Below are positions 24,991 through 33,883 of a stretch of 56,442 bases of DNA, in pieces. A program made the position numbers and the translations under genes. Below the pieces are notes generated by a model. The model did not search any database, was not told the origin of the DNA, and saw only the letters and a program-made list of their open reading frames with translations. Source of the stretch: Azospirillum isscasi. GTDB lineage: Bacteria > Pseudomonadota > Alphaproteobacteria > Azospirillales > Azospirillaceae. Location: the NCBI RefSeq assembly GCF_030849505.1, contig NZ_JAUJFI010000015.1:1-56442 (forward strand). The letters are read 5' to 3'. How positions within the stretch are numbered: the stretch's first letter is position 1; every line of letters starts with the position of its first letter.

Positions 24991-26037
24991 TTACTTCGCC
25001 GCCCACTTGTTGAAGCGCTCGGTCAGGCGGTCGATGTTCTCCAGCCAGAAGGGAACGCTGATCTCGACGGCGTTCTTCATGTTGTCCGGAGCGGTCGGCA
25101 GATCCTTCAGGACGGCGGGGGCCAGCTTCGACGGGGCGTCCTTGTTGGACGTGCCGTAGGCGATGTTCTCCGACAGCTTGGCCTGGTTCTCCGCCTTGCC
25201 GGCGAATTCCAGGAACTTGTAGGCGGCGTCCTTGTTCGGGCTGCCCTTCAGGATGACCCAGCTGTCGATGGTGTAGAGCGCGCCGTTCCACACCATGCCG
25301 AAGTTCTTCTTCTCGGCCTTGTTCGCGGCGTCGATGCGGCCGTTGTAGACCGAGGTCATCGCCACCTCGCCCGACGCCAGGAGCTGCGGCGGCTGCGCGC
25401 CGGCCTTCCACCAGACGATGTCGTTCTTGATGGTGTCCAGCTTCTTGAACGCGCGCTCCAGACCCTCTTCGGTGCCCAGCACCTTGTAGACGTCCTTCGG
25501 CGCGACGCCATCGGCCATCAGGGCGATCTCCAGGGTGGTCTTGGCGCCCTGGCGCAGGCCGCGTTTGCCCGGATACTTCTTGGTGTCGAAGAAGTCGGCC
25601 CAGCTCTTCGGCGCGTCCTTCAGCTTGTCCTTGTCGTAGCCGAGCACGAAGTCGTACACGATCGCGCCGACGCCGCAGGCGTCGACGGTCTGCGGCAGGT
25701 ACGCCTGCTCGCCGCCGATCTTGTTGAACTCCATGGTCTCGAACAGGCCCTCTTCACAACCGACGGCCAGTTCCTCGCTCTCCACCTGCACGACGTCCCA
25801 GGTCGCCGCGCCGCCCTGCACCTTGGCGCGCAGCACGCCGATGCCGCCGTCCCAGGACTCGTCGTTCAGCGGGGTGCCGGTCTTCTTGAACGGCTCGAAA
25901 AACACCTTCTTCTGGGCTTCCTGATAGGCGCCGCCCCAAGACACGACCGTCAGGTCGCGGGCCTGCGCGGCGGTGGCCAGCGCCACACCGGCGGTGAGCG
26001 TCGCAAGGAACCCAACTGCCACCTTAAGCTTCGACAT
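24991..26037 (-). CDS. Periplasmic substrate-binding protein (PotD-like)
   Basis: 348 residues from ATG 26037. The N-terminus is a clear signal peptide (KLKVAVGFLATLTAGVALA then TAAQA). The mature part begins with LTVVSWGGAYQEAQKK, typical of solute-binding protein family 1 members for polyamines and related amines (PotD/PotF). ALYTIDSWVILKGSPNKDAA also fits. It captures the substrate in the periplasm for the PotB/PotC-like channel. Substrate identity (putrescine, spermidine or GABA-like compounds) is inferred from the neighbouring gab genes. Confidence 0.86.
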   Translation of the reverse strand: MSKLKVAVGFLATLTAGVALATAAQARDLTVVSWGGAYQEAQKKVFFEPFKKTGTPLNDESWDGGIGVLRAKVQGGAATWDVVQVESEELAVGCEEGLFETMEFNKIGGEQAYLPQTVDACGVGAIVYDFVLGYDKDKLKDAPKSWADFFDTKKYPGKRGLRQGAKTTLEIALMADGVAPKDVYKVLGTEEGLERAFKKLDTIKNDIVWWKAGAQPPQLLASGEVAMTSVYNGRIDAANKAEKKNFGMVWNGALYTIDSWVILKGSPNKDAAYKFLEFAGKAENQAKLSENIAYGTSNKDAPSKLAPAVLKDLPTAPDNMKNAVEISVPFWLENIDRLTERFNKWAAK

Positions 26038-26131
26038 CGTCCCCGTTCCTTCATTATGTATGGTTGCGTCAGGAGGTGGTGCGCCCCCCGGCCCCCCTCC
26101 CGGAGAGGCCGGCCGGACGGACGGGTGCCGA

Positions 26132-27244
26132 TCACACGGGATCGAGCGCCCGGCAGTCCTCGGGGCGGAAGCCGATGGACACGCTCTGGCCGTGGCTGAG
26201 ACCCGCATGGGCGCCCGGCGGCAGCTTGACCATGAATTCCCCGTTGCCGGCGACCTTCAGCACGGCCAGCGCGTGGTCGCCGAGATAGATGGTGTCCTGC
26301 ACCTGGGCGGGCAGGGCGTTCAGCCCGTCCGGCGCCTGCCCGTCGGTCAGGATGCTGATGCGTTCGGGCCGGACCGACAGCGCGGTGGCCGTGCCCGGGC
26401 CGGCCACATTGATCGCCTGGGCCACGACCGAGCCCCCCGCGGCCAGCGCCACCCGGCAGAAGCCCTGTTCGATATTCTCGACGGTGCCGGCCAGCACGTT
26501 GTTCTCGCCGATGAAATTGGCGACGAAGCTGTTGACCGGGCGTTCGTACAGCGCGTCCGGCCTGTCGATCTGCTGCACGATGCCGTCGTTGAACACAGCG
26601 ATGCGGTCCGACATGGTCAGCGCCTCGCTCTGGTCGTGGGTGACGTAGACGACGGTGATGCCCATCGTCTCGTGCAACTGCTTGATCTCAAGCTGCATGT
26701 GCTCGCGCAGCCGCTTGTCCAGCGCGCCCAGCGGTTCGTCCATCAGGACGAGCTGCGGGTTGAAGACCAGCGCGCGGGCCAGCGCCACGCGCTGCTGCTG
26801 GCCGCCCGAAAGCTGGCCGGGGTGCCGGTGCGCCAGATTCTCCAGCTTGATCATGCGCAGCGCCGACCGCACCCGCTCCTTCACCTCCGCCCGCGGCATC
26901 TTGCGCACGGTCAGCGGGAAGGCGACGTTCTCCTCGATCGTCAGGTGGGGGAACAGCGCGTAGTTCTGGAAGACCATGCCGATGTCGCGCTTGTGCGGCG
27001 GCATGTTCTTGATCGGCCGGTCGGCGAGATAGATCTCGCCATGGGTCGGAACCTCGAAACCGGCCAGCATCATCAGCGTGGTCGTCTTGCCCGAGCCGGA
27101 GGGGCCGAGCAGGGTGACGAACTCGCCCTTCCGGATGTCGAGGTCGAGGTTCTTCACCACGAGGTGCTCGCCGTCGTAGGTCTTCTGCACCCCGACGAAG
27201 CGCACCAGTGCCTGTGCGGTCGTGACCATGCCGCCGTCCATCAT
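26132..27244 (-). CDS. ABC transporter ATP-binding protein (PotA-like)
   Basis: 370 residues. Walker [11 protein letters not shown]-loop QNYALFPHL, signature LSGGQQQR, Walker [13 protein letters not shown] and H-loop VYVTHD are complete. A C-terminal TOBE-type domain follows ([10 protein letters not shown], then [20 protein letters not shown]). It powers the transporter encoded downstream. The start at 27244 follows a GGGGGGAGG stretch; ATGs at 27241 and 27229 are alternatives. It is first in the operon and has the GTTTAATAAATT-containing palindrome ~90 bases upstream. Confidence 0.9.
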   Translation of the reverse strand: MMDGGMVTTAQALVRFVGVQKTYDGEHLVVKNLDLDIRKGEFVTLLGPSGSGKTTTLMMLAGFEVPTHGEIYLADRPIKNMPPHKRDIGMVFQNYALFPHLTIEENVAFPLTVRKMPRAEVKERVRSALRMIKLENLAHRHPGQLSGGQQQRVALARALVFNPQLVLMDEPLGALDKRLREHMQLEIKQLHETMGITVVYVTHDQSEALTMSDRIAVFNDGIVQQIDRPDALYERPVNSFVANFIGENNVLAGTVENIEQGFCRVALAAGGSVVAQAINVAGPGTATALSVRPERISILTDGQAPDGLNALPAQVQDTIYLGDHALAVLKVAGNGEFMVKLPPGAHAGLSHGQSVSIGFRPEDCRALDPV

Positions 27245-27334
27245 CCTCCCCCCGTCCGAGCTATCCCGGTCCAGATCCCGCTCCAGGGTTGCGTTCCCGG
27301 CACAGGACCTATGCAATGGGTCAGACGGTATACC

Positions 27335-27352
27335 CGTTTAATAAATTCGACA
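27335..27352. promoter_or_regulatory. Second copy of the gab-type operator, upstream of the transporter operon
   Basis: CGTTTAATAAATTCGACA matches the palindrome at 21816-21833 in 15 of 18 bases, including GTTTAATAAATT unbroken, and is also preceded by TACCC as there. The right half-site is less perfect, which would suit weaker binding. It lies about 90 bases before the ATPase gene. Confidence 0.65.
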
Positions 27353-27519
27353 AGCCCGTTGCTCGCGTCATGATCATTTCAACGGTCTGGCGAAATTTTG
27401 TGCATCTGCGAAGGCCATGCACGCGGTTTGAACGGGAGTTTGCTCCTTCCTTGACCGGTTGAGAACCCCGACTTTGGGCGGTTTGGGGTCCGGACGGGCG
27501 ATTTTGTCCGAGTCGCCCG

Positions 27520-28437
27520 TCACGCGCCGCGGGCGGGCGGAGAAAAAGGAACGATCCGTTCCACGAGGTCGGTGAATTTTTTCACCAGGGGGGAGCTTTC
27601 GTTGCTCCGCCGGGCCAGTTGCAGGGTGGTGAAGGCGTCCGGCGTGTCGAGCGGGCGGTACACCACCCCTTCCAGCGCCACCTGCCGCAACTGGCCGGGC
27701 AGAATCGACACGCCCAGCCCGGCGGCGATCAGCCCGATGATGGTGAAGGCTTCCCGGGCGTCCTGCGTCACGTTGGGGCGGAATCCGGCGGCGGCGCAGA
27801 GCGCGAAGACCTGCTCGTGCGTGCTGGTGCCGAAATCGGCGGGGTAGAAGACGAAGGGCTCGTCGCGCAGGGCGGCCAGCGGCACGATCTCCCGCCCGGC
27901 CAGCGGATGGTCGGCGCGCATCACCGCCAGCAACGGCTCCCGCACGACCTCGTGGAAGCGGAAGGACTCGGGCTCGGGGACGAATCGCGGTTCCCGGATG
28001 AAGCCGACGTCCAGCCGGCGGTCGGCCAGCGCCGTCAACTGTTGCTTCGACGGCAGTTCCACCAGCGTCAGATGCACGTCCGGATGGGCGCGGCGGTAGG
28101 CGTCGATGATCCGCGGCACCATCGGCAGGAAGGGGGCGGCGGCGGTGAAGCCGACTCGCAGCTCGCCGACCTCTCCCCGCGCGGCGCGGCGGGTCAGCAC
28201 GGCGGCGCGTTCCGCCCGCGCCAGGATCTCCCGCGCCTCGCCCAGCAGAAGCTGGCCCGGCTCGGTCAGTTCCACCCGGCGCTTGGTGCGTTCGAACAGG
28301 CGGGCGCCCAGCTCCGCCTCCAGCGCCTGGATCGACTGGCTGAGCGGCGGCTGCCCGATGCCCAGCCGGGCGGCGGCGCGGCTGAAATGCAGCTCTTCGG
28401 CGACGGCGACGAAGTGGCGGAGGTGGCGCAGGTCCAT
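27520..28437 (-). CDS. LysR family transcriptional regulator
   Basis: 305 residues. The N-terminal winged helix (MDLRHLRHFVAVAEELHFSR then LGIGQPPLSQSIQALEAELG) and a full C-terminal effector domain make this a standard LysR activator. It is divergent from the glutaryl-CoA dehydrogenase gene across 109 bases that contain a short palindrome of LysR-box form, so it most likely activates the glutarate genes. The inducer (glutarate or a related acid) is inferred only from context. Confidence 0.9.
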   Translation of the reverse strand: MDLRHLRHFVAVAEELHFSRAAARLGIGQPPLSQSIQALEAELGARLFERTKRRVELTEPGQLLLGEAREILARAERAAVLTRRAARGEVGELRVGFTAAAPFLPMVPRIIDAYRRAHPDVHLTLVELPSKQQLTALADRRLDVGFIREPRFVPEPESFRFHEVVREPLLAVMRADHPLAGREIVPLAALRDEPFVFYPADFGTSTHEQVFALCAAAGFRPNVTQDAREAFTIIGLIAAGLGVSILPGQLRQVALEGVVYRPLDTPDAFTTLQLARRSNESSPLVKKFTDLVERIVPFSPPARGA

Positions 28438-28447
28438 GCGCCCAATC

Positions 28448-28466
28448 TTATATGTTTTTCATATTA
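28448..28466. promoter_or_regulatory. Probable LysR-binding palindrome
   Basis: ATATG-TTTTT-CATAT (28450-28464) is a 5-bp inverted repeat around 5 bases, extended by an outer T/A pair. It fits the interrupted dyads bound by LysR proteins and lies between the divergent regulator and gcdH genes, next to the regulator start. Confidence 0.5.
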
Positions 28467-28546
28467 AAGTCTCCTGATAAATGTATTTGAACCATGAAAG
28501 CGACCGCGCCATGTTGGGGCGCATCGGACCTAGGGAGACACCAAAC

Positions 28547-29752
28547 ATGGCCGCCAAGACCGGAGCCGCCTCCGCGAAGCTCGCATCCTTCACCTGGGAA
28601 GACCCGCTGCTTCTCGACGAGCAGTTGACCGAAGACGAGCGGATGATCCGCGACGCCGCGCGGAGCTATTGCCAGGACAAGCTGCTGCCGCGCGTGACCG
28701 AGGCCAACCGGCACGAGATCTTCCACCGCGAGATCATGAACGAGATGGGCGAGCTGGGCTTCCTCGGCCCGACCATCGACGGCTATGGCTGCGCGGGCGT
28801 CAACTACGTCTCCTACGGTCTGGTCGCCCGCGAGGTGGAGCGGGTGGACAGCGGCTACCGCTCCGCCATGTCGGTGCAGTCCTCGCTGGTCATGCACCCG
28901 ATCTACGCCTACGGCAGCGAGGCCCAGCGGGAGAAATACCTGCCGAAGCTCGCCACCGGCGAGTGGATCGGCTGCTTCGGCCTGACCGAGCCGGACGCCG
29001 GTTCCGACCCCGCGGGCATGAAGACCCGCGCGAAGACGGTCGCGGACGGCTACATCCTCACCGGCTCGAAGATGTGGATCACCAATTCCCCGGTCGCCGA
29101 CGTCTTCGTCGTCTGGGCGAAGAACGACGCGGGCAAGATCAACGGTTTCGTGCTTGAGAAGGGCATGAAGGGCCTGTCGGCGCCGAAGATCGAGGGCAAG
29201 TTCTCGCTCCGCGCCTCGGCCACCGGCGAGATCGTCATGGACGAGGTCTTCGTGCCGGAGGAGAACCGCCTGCCGAACATCGAGGGCATCGTCGGCCCGT
29301 TCGGCTGCCTGAACCGCGCCCGCTACGGCATCGCCTGGGGCGCCATGGGGGCCGCGGAGTTCTGCTTCCACGCGGCGCGCCAGTACCAGCTCGACCGCAA
29401 GCAGTTCGGGCGTCCGCTGGCGGCGAACCAGATCCCGCAGCTCAAGTTCGCCAACATGCAGACGGAGATCGCTCTGGGCCTCCAGGCCGCGTTGCAGGTC
29501 GGGCGTCTGCTCGACGCGGGCAAGGCGGCGCCGGAGATGATCTCGCTCATCAAGCGCAACAACTGCGGCAAGGCCCTGGAGATCGCCCGCGTCGCCCGCG
29601 ACATGCACGGCGGCAACGGCATCGCCGACGAGTTCCACATCATCCGCCATGTCATGAACCTGGAGGCCGTGAACACCTACGAGGGCACGCACGACATCCA
29701 CGCCCTGATCCTGGGCCGCGCCATCACCGGCATCCAGGCGTTCAGCGCGTAA
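28547..29752 (+). CDS. gcdH: Glutaryl-CoA dehydrogenase
   Basis: 401 residues from ATG 28547, preceded by GGGAGAC. Acyl-CoA dehydrogenase family with [32 protein letters not shown] and the C-terminal [10 protein letters not shown], then [20 protein letters not shown] where the catalytic Glu lies. This C-terminal pattern is that of glutaryl-CoA dehydrogenase, which oxidises and decarboxylates glutaryl-CoA to crotonyl-CoA. The adjacent CoA-transferase and LysR regulator complete a glutarate pathway unit. Confidence 0.92.
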   Translation: MAAKTGAASAKLASFTWEDPLLLDEQLTEDERMIRDAARSYCQDKLLPRVTEANRHEIFHREIMNEMGELGFLGPTIDGYGCAGVNYVSYGLVAREVERVDSGYRSAMSVQSSLVMHPIYAYGSEAQREKYLPKLATGEWIGCFGLTEPDAGSDPAGMKTRAKTVADGYILTGSKMWITNSPVADVFVVWAKNDAGKINGFVLEKGMKGLSAPKIEGKFSLRASATGEIVMDEVFVPEENRLPNIEGIVGPFGCLNRARYGIAWGAMGAAEFCFHAARQYQLDRKQFGRPLAANQIPQLKFANMQTEIALGLQAALQVGRLLDAGKAAPEMISLIKRNNCGKALEIARVARDMHGGNGIADEFHIIRHVMNLEAVNTYEGTHDIHALILGRAITGIQAFSA

Positions 29753-29777
29753 CGTCTTCAAAAGGGGGCGGGGATTT

Positions 29778-29885
29778 ACCACGAAGACACAAAGGCACAA
29801 AGATTCTTGTGAAGAGGCGCTGGCGCTGCGGTCAACTGCCCGAGAAGAGAACACCTCTTTGTGAAATTCTTCGTGTCTTCGTGGT
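29778..29885. repeat. Inverted-repeat element (MITE-like) between gcdH and CoA-transferase
   Basis: ACCACGAAGACAC (29778-29790) is the exact reverse complement of GTGTCTTCGTGGT (29873-29885). Inner segments are also partly complementary (CACAAAG and CTTTGTG). The 108-bp unit has no open frame and is less GC-rich than its surroundings, like a miniature non-coding element. Its effect on the gcdH to CoA-transferase transcript is unknown. Confidence 0.7.
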
Positions 29886-29948
29886 GAGAACCCCCTCAAC
29901 CGTTTCTGCGCTTCTGTCGGCAGCTTTGTCGAAAAGGATGTGTCCACC

Positions 29949-31151
29949 ATGCCCGGCCCGCTTTCCCATGTCCGTGTCCTGGAACTCTCCCGCGTGCTCG
30001 CCGGGCCGTGGGCGGCGCAGACGCTGGCCGATCTCGGCGCGGATGTCATCAAGGTCGAACGGCCCGGCGCCGGGGACGACACGCGCGCCTGGGGTCCCCC
30101 CTGGGCCGGGGAGGAGTCGGCCTATTTCCTGTCCACCAACCGCGGCAAGCGGTCGATCACCATCGACTTCGAACGCCCGGAAGGGCAGGAGCTGGTGCGC
30201 AAGCTGGCCGCCCAGGCCGACGTCGTCATCGAGAACTTCAAGGTCGGCGGGCTGGTCAAGTACGGGCTGGATTATGACAGCCTGAAGGCGATCAATCCGG
30301 GCCTCGTCTACTGTTCGATCACCGGATTCGGGCAGGACGGCCCCTACGCCAAGCGGGCCGGCTACGACTTCATGATCCAGGGCATGGGCGGGCTGATGAG
30401 CATCACCGGCCAGCCGGACGCCGAGGCGGGCGGCGGGCCGGTCAAGGTCGGCGTCGCCGTCACCGACGTCTTCACCGGGCTCTACGCCACCATCGGCGTG
30501 CTCGGCGCGCTCGCCCACCGCGACCGGACGGGGGAGGGGCAGTGGGTGAACCTCGCCCTGCTCGACGTGCAGGTGGCGGTGCTGGCGAATCAGGCGATGA
30601 ATTATCTGGTCGGCGGCAAGGCGCCGCAGCGGCTGGGCAACGCGCACCCGAACATCGTGCCCTATCAGGCGTTCGCGACGCTGGACGGCCACATCATCCT
30701 GGCGGTCGGCAACGACGGGCAGTTCGCCAAGTTCTGTCAGGTCGCCGGGCGTCCGGAGCTGGCGCAGGACCCGCGCTACGCCACCAACCCGGCCCGAGTC
30801 GCCAACCGCAAGGAGCTGGTGCCGATCCTGGAACTGCTGCTGGAGCAGCGCACCAGCCGCGACTGGCTGTCGGCGCTGGAGGCGGTGGGCGTGCCCTGCG
30901 GGCCGATCAACGACGTGTCGCAGGTCTTCGCCGACCCGCATGTCCAGGCCCGCAACATTCACCAGGATCTGCCGCACCCCAGCGCCGGGACCGTCCCGAC
31001 GGTGGCGAGCCCGATCCGCTATTCCGCGACCCCCATCGAGCACACCGTCGCCCCGCCGACGCTCGGCCAGCACACCGACGCCGTGCTGGAAGAGGCGCTC
31101 GGCCTATGCGCGGCGGACATCGCGGCCCTGCGGGAGAAGGGCGTGGTCTGA
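29949..31151 (+). CDS. CaiB/BaiF family CoA-transferase, likely succinyl-CoA:glutarate type
   Basis: 400 residues from ATG 29949 (AAAGGA upstream; a GTG at 29940 is possible). Class III CoA-transferase: RVLELSRVLAGPWAAQTLADLGADVIKVE, RGKRSITIDF, and VAVTDVFTGLYA containing the catalytic Asp. Paired with gcdH it most likely activates glutarate to glutaryl-CoA using succinyl-CoA. The family is sure; substrate is inferred from the neighbour. Confidence 0.85.
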   Translation: MPGPLSHVRVLELSRVLAGPWAAQTLADLGADVIKVERPGAGDDTRAWGPPWAGEESAYFLSTNRGKRSITIDFERPEGQELVRKLAAQADVVIENFKVGGLVKYGLDYDSLKAINPGLVYCSITGFGQDGPYAKRAGYDFMIQGMGGLMSITGQPDAEAGGGPVKVGVAVTDVFTGLYATIGVLGALAHRDRTGEGQWVNLALLDVQVAVLANQAMNYLVGGKAPQRLGNAHPNIVPYQAFATLDGHIILAVGNDGQFAKFCQVAGRPELAQDPRYATNPARVANRKELVPILELLLEQRTSRDWLSALEAVGVPCGPINDVSQVFADPHVQARNIHQDLPHPSAGTVPTVASPIRYSATPIEHTVAPPTLGQHTDAVLEEALGLCAADIAALREKGVV

Positions 31152-31189
31152 ACCGCGCGTTCCCGTCATTTTGCCGCCCTTCATCCCAT

Positions 31190-31223
31190 CCCTCCTCCCG
31201 CCGCGTGCGGGGGAGGGATTTTT
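31190..31223 (+). terminator. Rho-independent terminator after the CoA-transferase gene
   Basis: CCCTCC and CCCGC (31190-31201, one bulged T) pair with GCGGG and GGAGGG (31207-31217), followed by ATTTTT. It lies 38 bases after the stop and closes the glutarate unit. Confidence 0.8.
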
Positions 31224-31235
31224 GCGTGAACCGAG

Positions 31236-32162
31236 ATGACCGCCCTCACCACCCCGTCTTCCGCCGCCACCGACACCCGCCTGGGCATCCTGCTGATGCT
31301 GCTGGGCATGTCGCTGTTCACCGTCAACGACGCGCTCGGCAAATGGCTGGTCGCCGACTATCCGGTGGCGATGCTGCTGGCCATCCGCAGCCTGTTCGGC
31401 GCGGTGCTGCTGGCCCCGCTGATCCTGCGCGAGGGGGTGCGGTCGGTCTTCGCGGTGAAACGCCTGCCGTTGCATCTTCTGCGCGTCGGCTGCGTGGCGG
31501 GAGAGGTCGCCTGCTTCTATTGGGCGGTGCGGTCGCTGCCGCTCGCCAACGTCATGACCATCTACATGGCCGCCCCGCTGATCGTCACCGCCCTGTCGGT
31601 GCCGCTGCTGGGCGAGAAGGTGGGCTGGCGCCGCTGGGCCGCGGTGCTGGTCGGCTTCGCGGGCGTGGTGATCGTGCTGAACCCCACGGGCCAGTTCGAC
31701 GCGCTGCCGTCGCTCATCGCCCTGTCCGGTACGGTGGTCTTCTCCCTCGGCCTGATCTCCACCCGGCTGCTGCGCGATTCCAGCAACCTGTCGCTGGTCA
31801 GCTTCCAGACCTTCGGCACCGGCCTGCTGGGCGGCGCGGCGCTGCCTCTGGTGTGGGTGCCGCCGCCGGGGCTGGATTTCCTGCTGCTGGGGGCGCTGGG
31901 CGTCACGGCGCTGGCCGGGCACGCGGCGATGAACCGCTCGCTCCAGCTCAGCCCGGCGGCGGTGGTGGTGCCGTTCCAGTATGTGTCGATCGTCTGGGCG
32001 GTGGCGCTGGACCTGCTGGTCTGGGGCACCGCGCCGACGCTGCGCATCCTGCTGGGAGCGCTGCTGATCATCGGCAGCGGCCTGTTCGTCTTCCACCGCG
32101 AGCAGGCGCTGAATCGCGGTGCCGCGGCGGAGTCCAACGCCGGTGGCGGTCCCGGCGCCTAA
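31236..32162 (+). CDS. DMT superfamily transporter (EamA family)
   Basis: 308 residues with about ten hydrophobic spans and two repeated EamA halves (GMSLFTVNDALGKWLVADYP in the first; LSPAAVVVPFQYVSIVWAVA in the second). Inner-membrane exporter or permease for metabolites, substrate unknown. It starts directly after the preceding terminator, so it has its own promoter or relies on read-through. Its stop codon overlaps, by two bases, the stop of the next gene on the opposite strand. Confidence 0.85.
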   Translation: MTALTTPSSAATDTRLGILLMLLGMSLFTVNDALGKWLVADYPVAMLLAIRSLFGAVLLAPLILREGVRSVFAVKRLPLHLLRVGCVAGEVACFYWAVRSLPLANVMTIYMAAPLIVTALSVPLLGEKVGWRRWAAVLVGFAGVVIVLNPTGQFDALPSLIALSGTVVFSLGLISTRLLRDSSNLSLVSFQTFGTGLLGGAALPLVWVPPPGLDFLLLGALGVTALAGHAAMNRSLQLSPAAVVVPFQYVSIVWAVALDLLVWGTAPTLRILLGALLIIGSGLFVFHREQALNRGAAAESNAGGGPGA

Positions 32163-32554
32163 TCCGGGAAGAAGCGCGGCTCCAGCCGGACGGACACCGG
32201 CCCGACCGGCGCCCAGCCGAGCCGCCCGATCACCGCGTTCGACTCCACCGCCCGGCGGCCCGGACCCAGCGACCATGTGACGTGACAGGTCCCGCCGCCG
32301 GGCCGGTCGGTGGTTCCGGCGATGGCGACGACCAGCGCCTGGACGCCCTCTCCGTCGTCGGCGAGGCCGACAATGGTCCCCTGGCGCTCCATGGGCAGCG
32401 GGTGCCTTGCCCCCACGCCATAGGCCAGCGTGACGTGATGGGCGACGGTGCGGGCGTAGCGCGGGGGAAACAGCGCCAGCAGGCGGGCGCGCTCCGCCTC
32501 CGGCAGCGCCCAGCCGACATAGCCCCGGCCGACGTGGCCCCGCTCACGGCTCAT
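32159..32554 (-). CDS. 2H-phosphoesterase-like protein, hypothetical
   Basis: 131 residues from ATG 32554, chosen for the GGGGAGG site five bases upstream. Two short HxT motifs, HHVTLAYG (about residues 39-46) and CHVTWSL (about 90-96), are spaced as in the 2H phosphoesterase superfamily, whose members act on RNA 2',3'-cyclic or 2'-5' linkages. The rest is not recognisable to me. It is convergent with the DMT gene and lies just downstream of a gene of unknown function on its own strand. Confidence 0.5.
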   Translation of the reverse strand: MSRERGHVGRGYVGWALPEAERARLLALFPPRYARTVAHHVTLAYGVGARHPLPMERQGTIVGLADDGEGVQALVVAIAGTTDRPGGGTCHVTWSLGPGRRAVESNAVIGRLGWAPVGPVSVRLEPRFFPD

Positions 32555-32573
32555 GCGGCCTCCCCGGTGCCGC

Positions 32574-33881
32574 TCAGCGGCGGGCACCTCTCAGGATGTC
32601 GTCCATGATCTGGTTGGCTTCCGCGGGGCCGGCAATCAGCTCGATCATGCGGATGGCGGTGTAGCCGGTCCGCGCGTCGCCGACGCCCTCGGACAGCGAC
32701 TGGCGCGCCGTGCCGGTCAGGGACGCCGTGGTCTGCTGGGTCACGCTCTTCAACTCGCCGCGCAGGCCCAGCGTGTCGGCGATGGTCGAGCATTTGCGCA
32801 GGGCGCGGGCCTGGTTCTCCGCCTGCACCATCCGGGCGGTGTCGGCGCCGGGGGCCAGCGTCTCCACGGCGGACAGGATTTCCGTCTCCGCCCCGTCGAG
32901 CACCTGGGTGCGCACCAGCTCGTGCACGGACTCCCGGACGGTCTTCAGCCGCTGGTCGAAATCCTTGTTGCGGCTGTGCTCCATGGCGTTGCGCGTGGCC
33001 TCCAGGCTGGCCATCAGATCGACGGCGAGGGTCGCCGCGGCCATGCGGTCCACCGTGACGGTTGTGGTGGCGGCGCCGCGCGACCGCTCCTCGATCTGCG
33101 CCACCACGGTGCCGCTGAGATCCAGGAACAGAGTGGCGCGGTCGCTGGATTTCTGCCCGAGATCCATGTCCCACAGGCTGCCCAGCAGGATCGACGGATC
33201 GGTCAGGCGGGCCGCCGCCAGCAGGACGAACAGCTTCAGCGCCTCCGGGCGGGAGCGCGCGACCTGCCGCCCGATGGTCTGGATGCCCTCCAGATGGTCC
33301 TTGTGAAGTTTCTGGATCGGTTTGGGCGACAGGACGGCCTTCAACTCGGACACCGGCTGGGCGATGGTCAGTATCCTGGCGATGTCCTGGATCGTGCGGA
33401 TGCGGTCGGGGTTCAGCCGCAGGCCGAGATCGTCCACGAAGCGGCCCGCCTCCGCCTCCTCCAGAATGTCGGCCACGGTGGCCGCGGCCATGCTCCAGAA
33501 GGCGCGGGCCGGCTCCACCCGCGACGCGCCGTCGCCAAGGGCGGCGGTCACGCCGCGCAGCCGGTCCTTGCCGATCTGGCCTTCCACCAGTGGCCACAGG
33601 GAGTTGACCACCCCGCGGTCGATCTTGTTCAGCGGTGCGGGCTGGCCGCCCGTGGGAAGCTGGAACAGGTCTTCGAAGGGTTCGCAGAACAGCCGCTTGA
33701 AGGTCGGGCGCCGCTTGGGCCGCACCTCCGCCAGGCGGGGGCGGATCAGCGAGAAGGTGTGCTGGACCTCCGGCAGGTCGCCGATCTGCTGCAGCAGGTC
33801 CACCACCTGCCGGAACCGGGCCTCGTCGATGTCCAGCAGCTTGGTGCCGAGGCTGAGGAGGGCATGGGGGTCCATGGTCAT
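32574..33881 (-). CDS. Conserved hypothetical protein (435 aa)
   Basis: I recognise no domain. The protein is largely alpha-helical by composition with no signal peptide or membrane span. It has a conserved-looking N-terminal LLSLGTKLLDIDEARFRQVV and a long charged helical C-terminal half (ETLAPGADTARMVQAENQA). The start ATG 33881 follows the upstream gene's stop within two bases, so the two are translationally linked; ATG 33875 is an alternative. The window shows no other partner. A scaffold-like cytoplasmic protein is a guess. Confidence 0.6.
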   Translation of the reverse strand: MTMDPHALLSLGTKLLDIDEARFRQVVDLLQQIGDLPEVQHTFSLIRPRLAEVRPKRRPTFKRLFCEPFEDLFQLPTGGQPAPLNKIDRGVVNSLWPLVEGQIGKDRLRGVTAALGDGASRVEPARAFWSMAAATVADILEEAEAGRFVDDLGLRLNPDRIRTIQDIARILTIAQPVSELKAVLSPKPIQKLHKDHLEGIQTIGRQVARSRPEALKLFVLLAAARLTDPSILLGSLWDMDLGQKSSDRATLFLDLSGTVVAQIEERSRGAATTTVTVDRMAAATLAVDLMASLEATRNAMEHSRNKDFDQRLKTVRESVHELVRTQVLDGAETEILSAVETLAPGADTARMVQAENQARALRKCSTIADTLGLRGELKSVTQQTTASLTGTARQSLSEGVGDARTGYTAIRMIELIAGPAEANQIMDDILRGARR

Positions 33882-33883
33882 GG

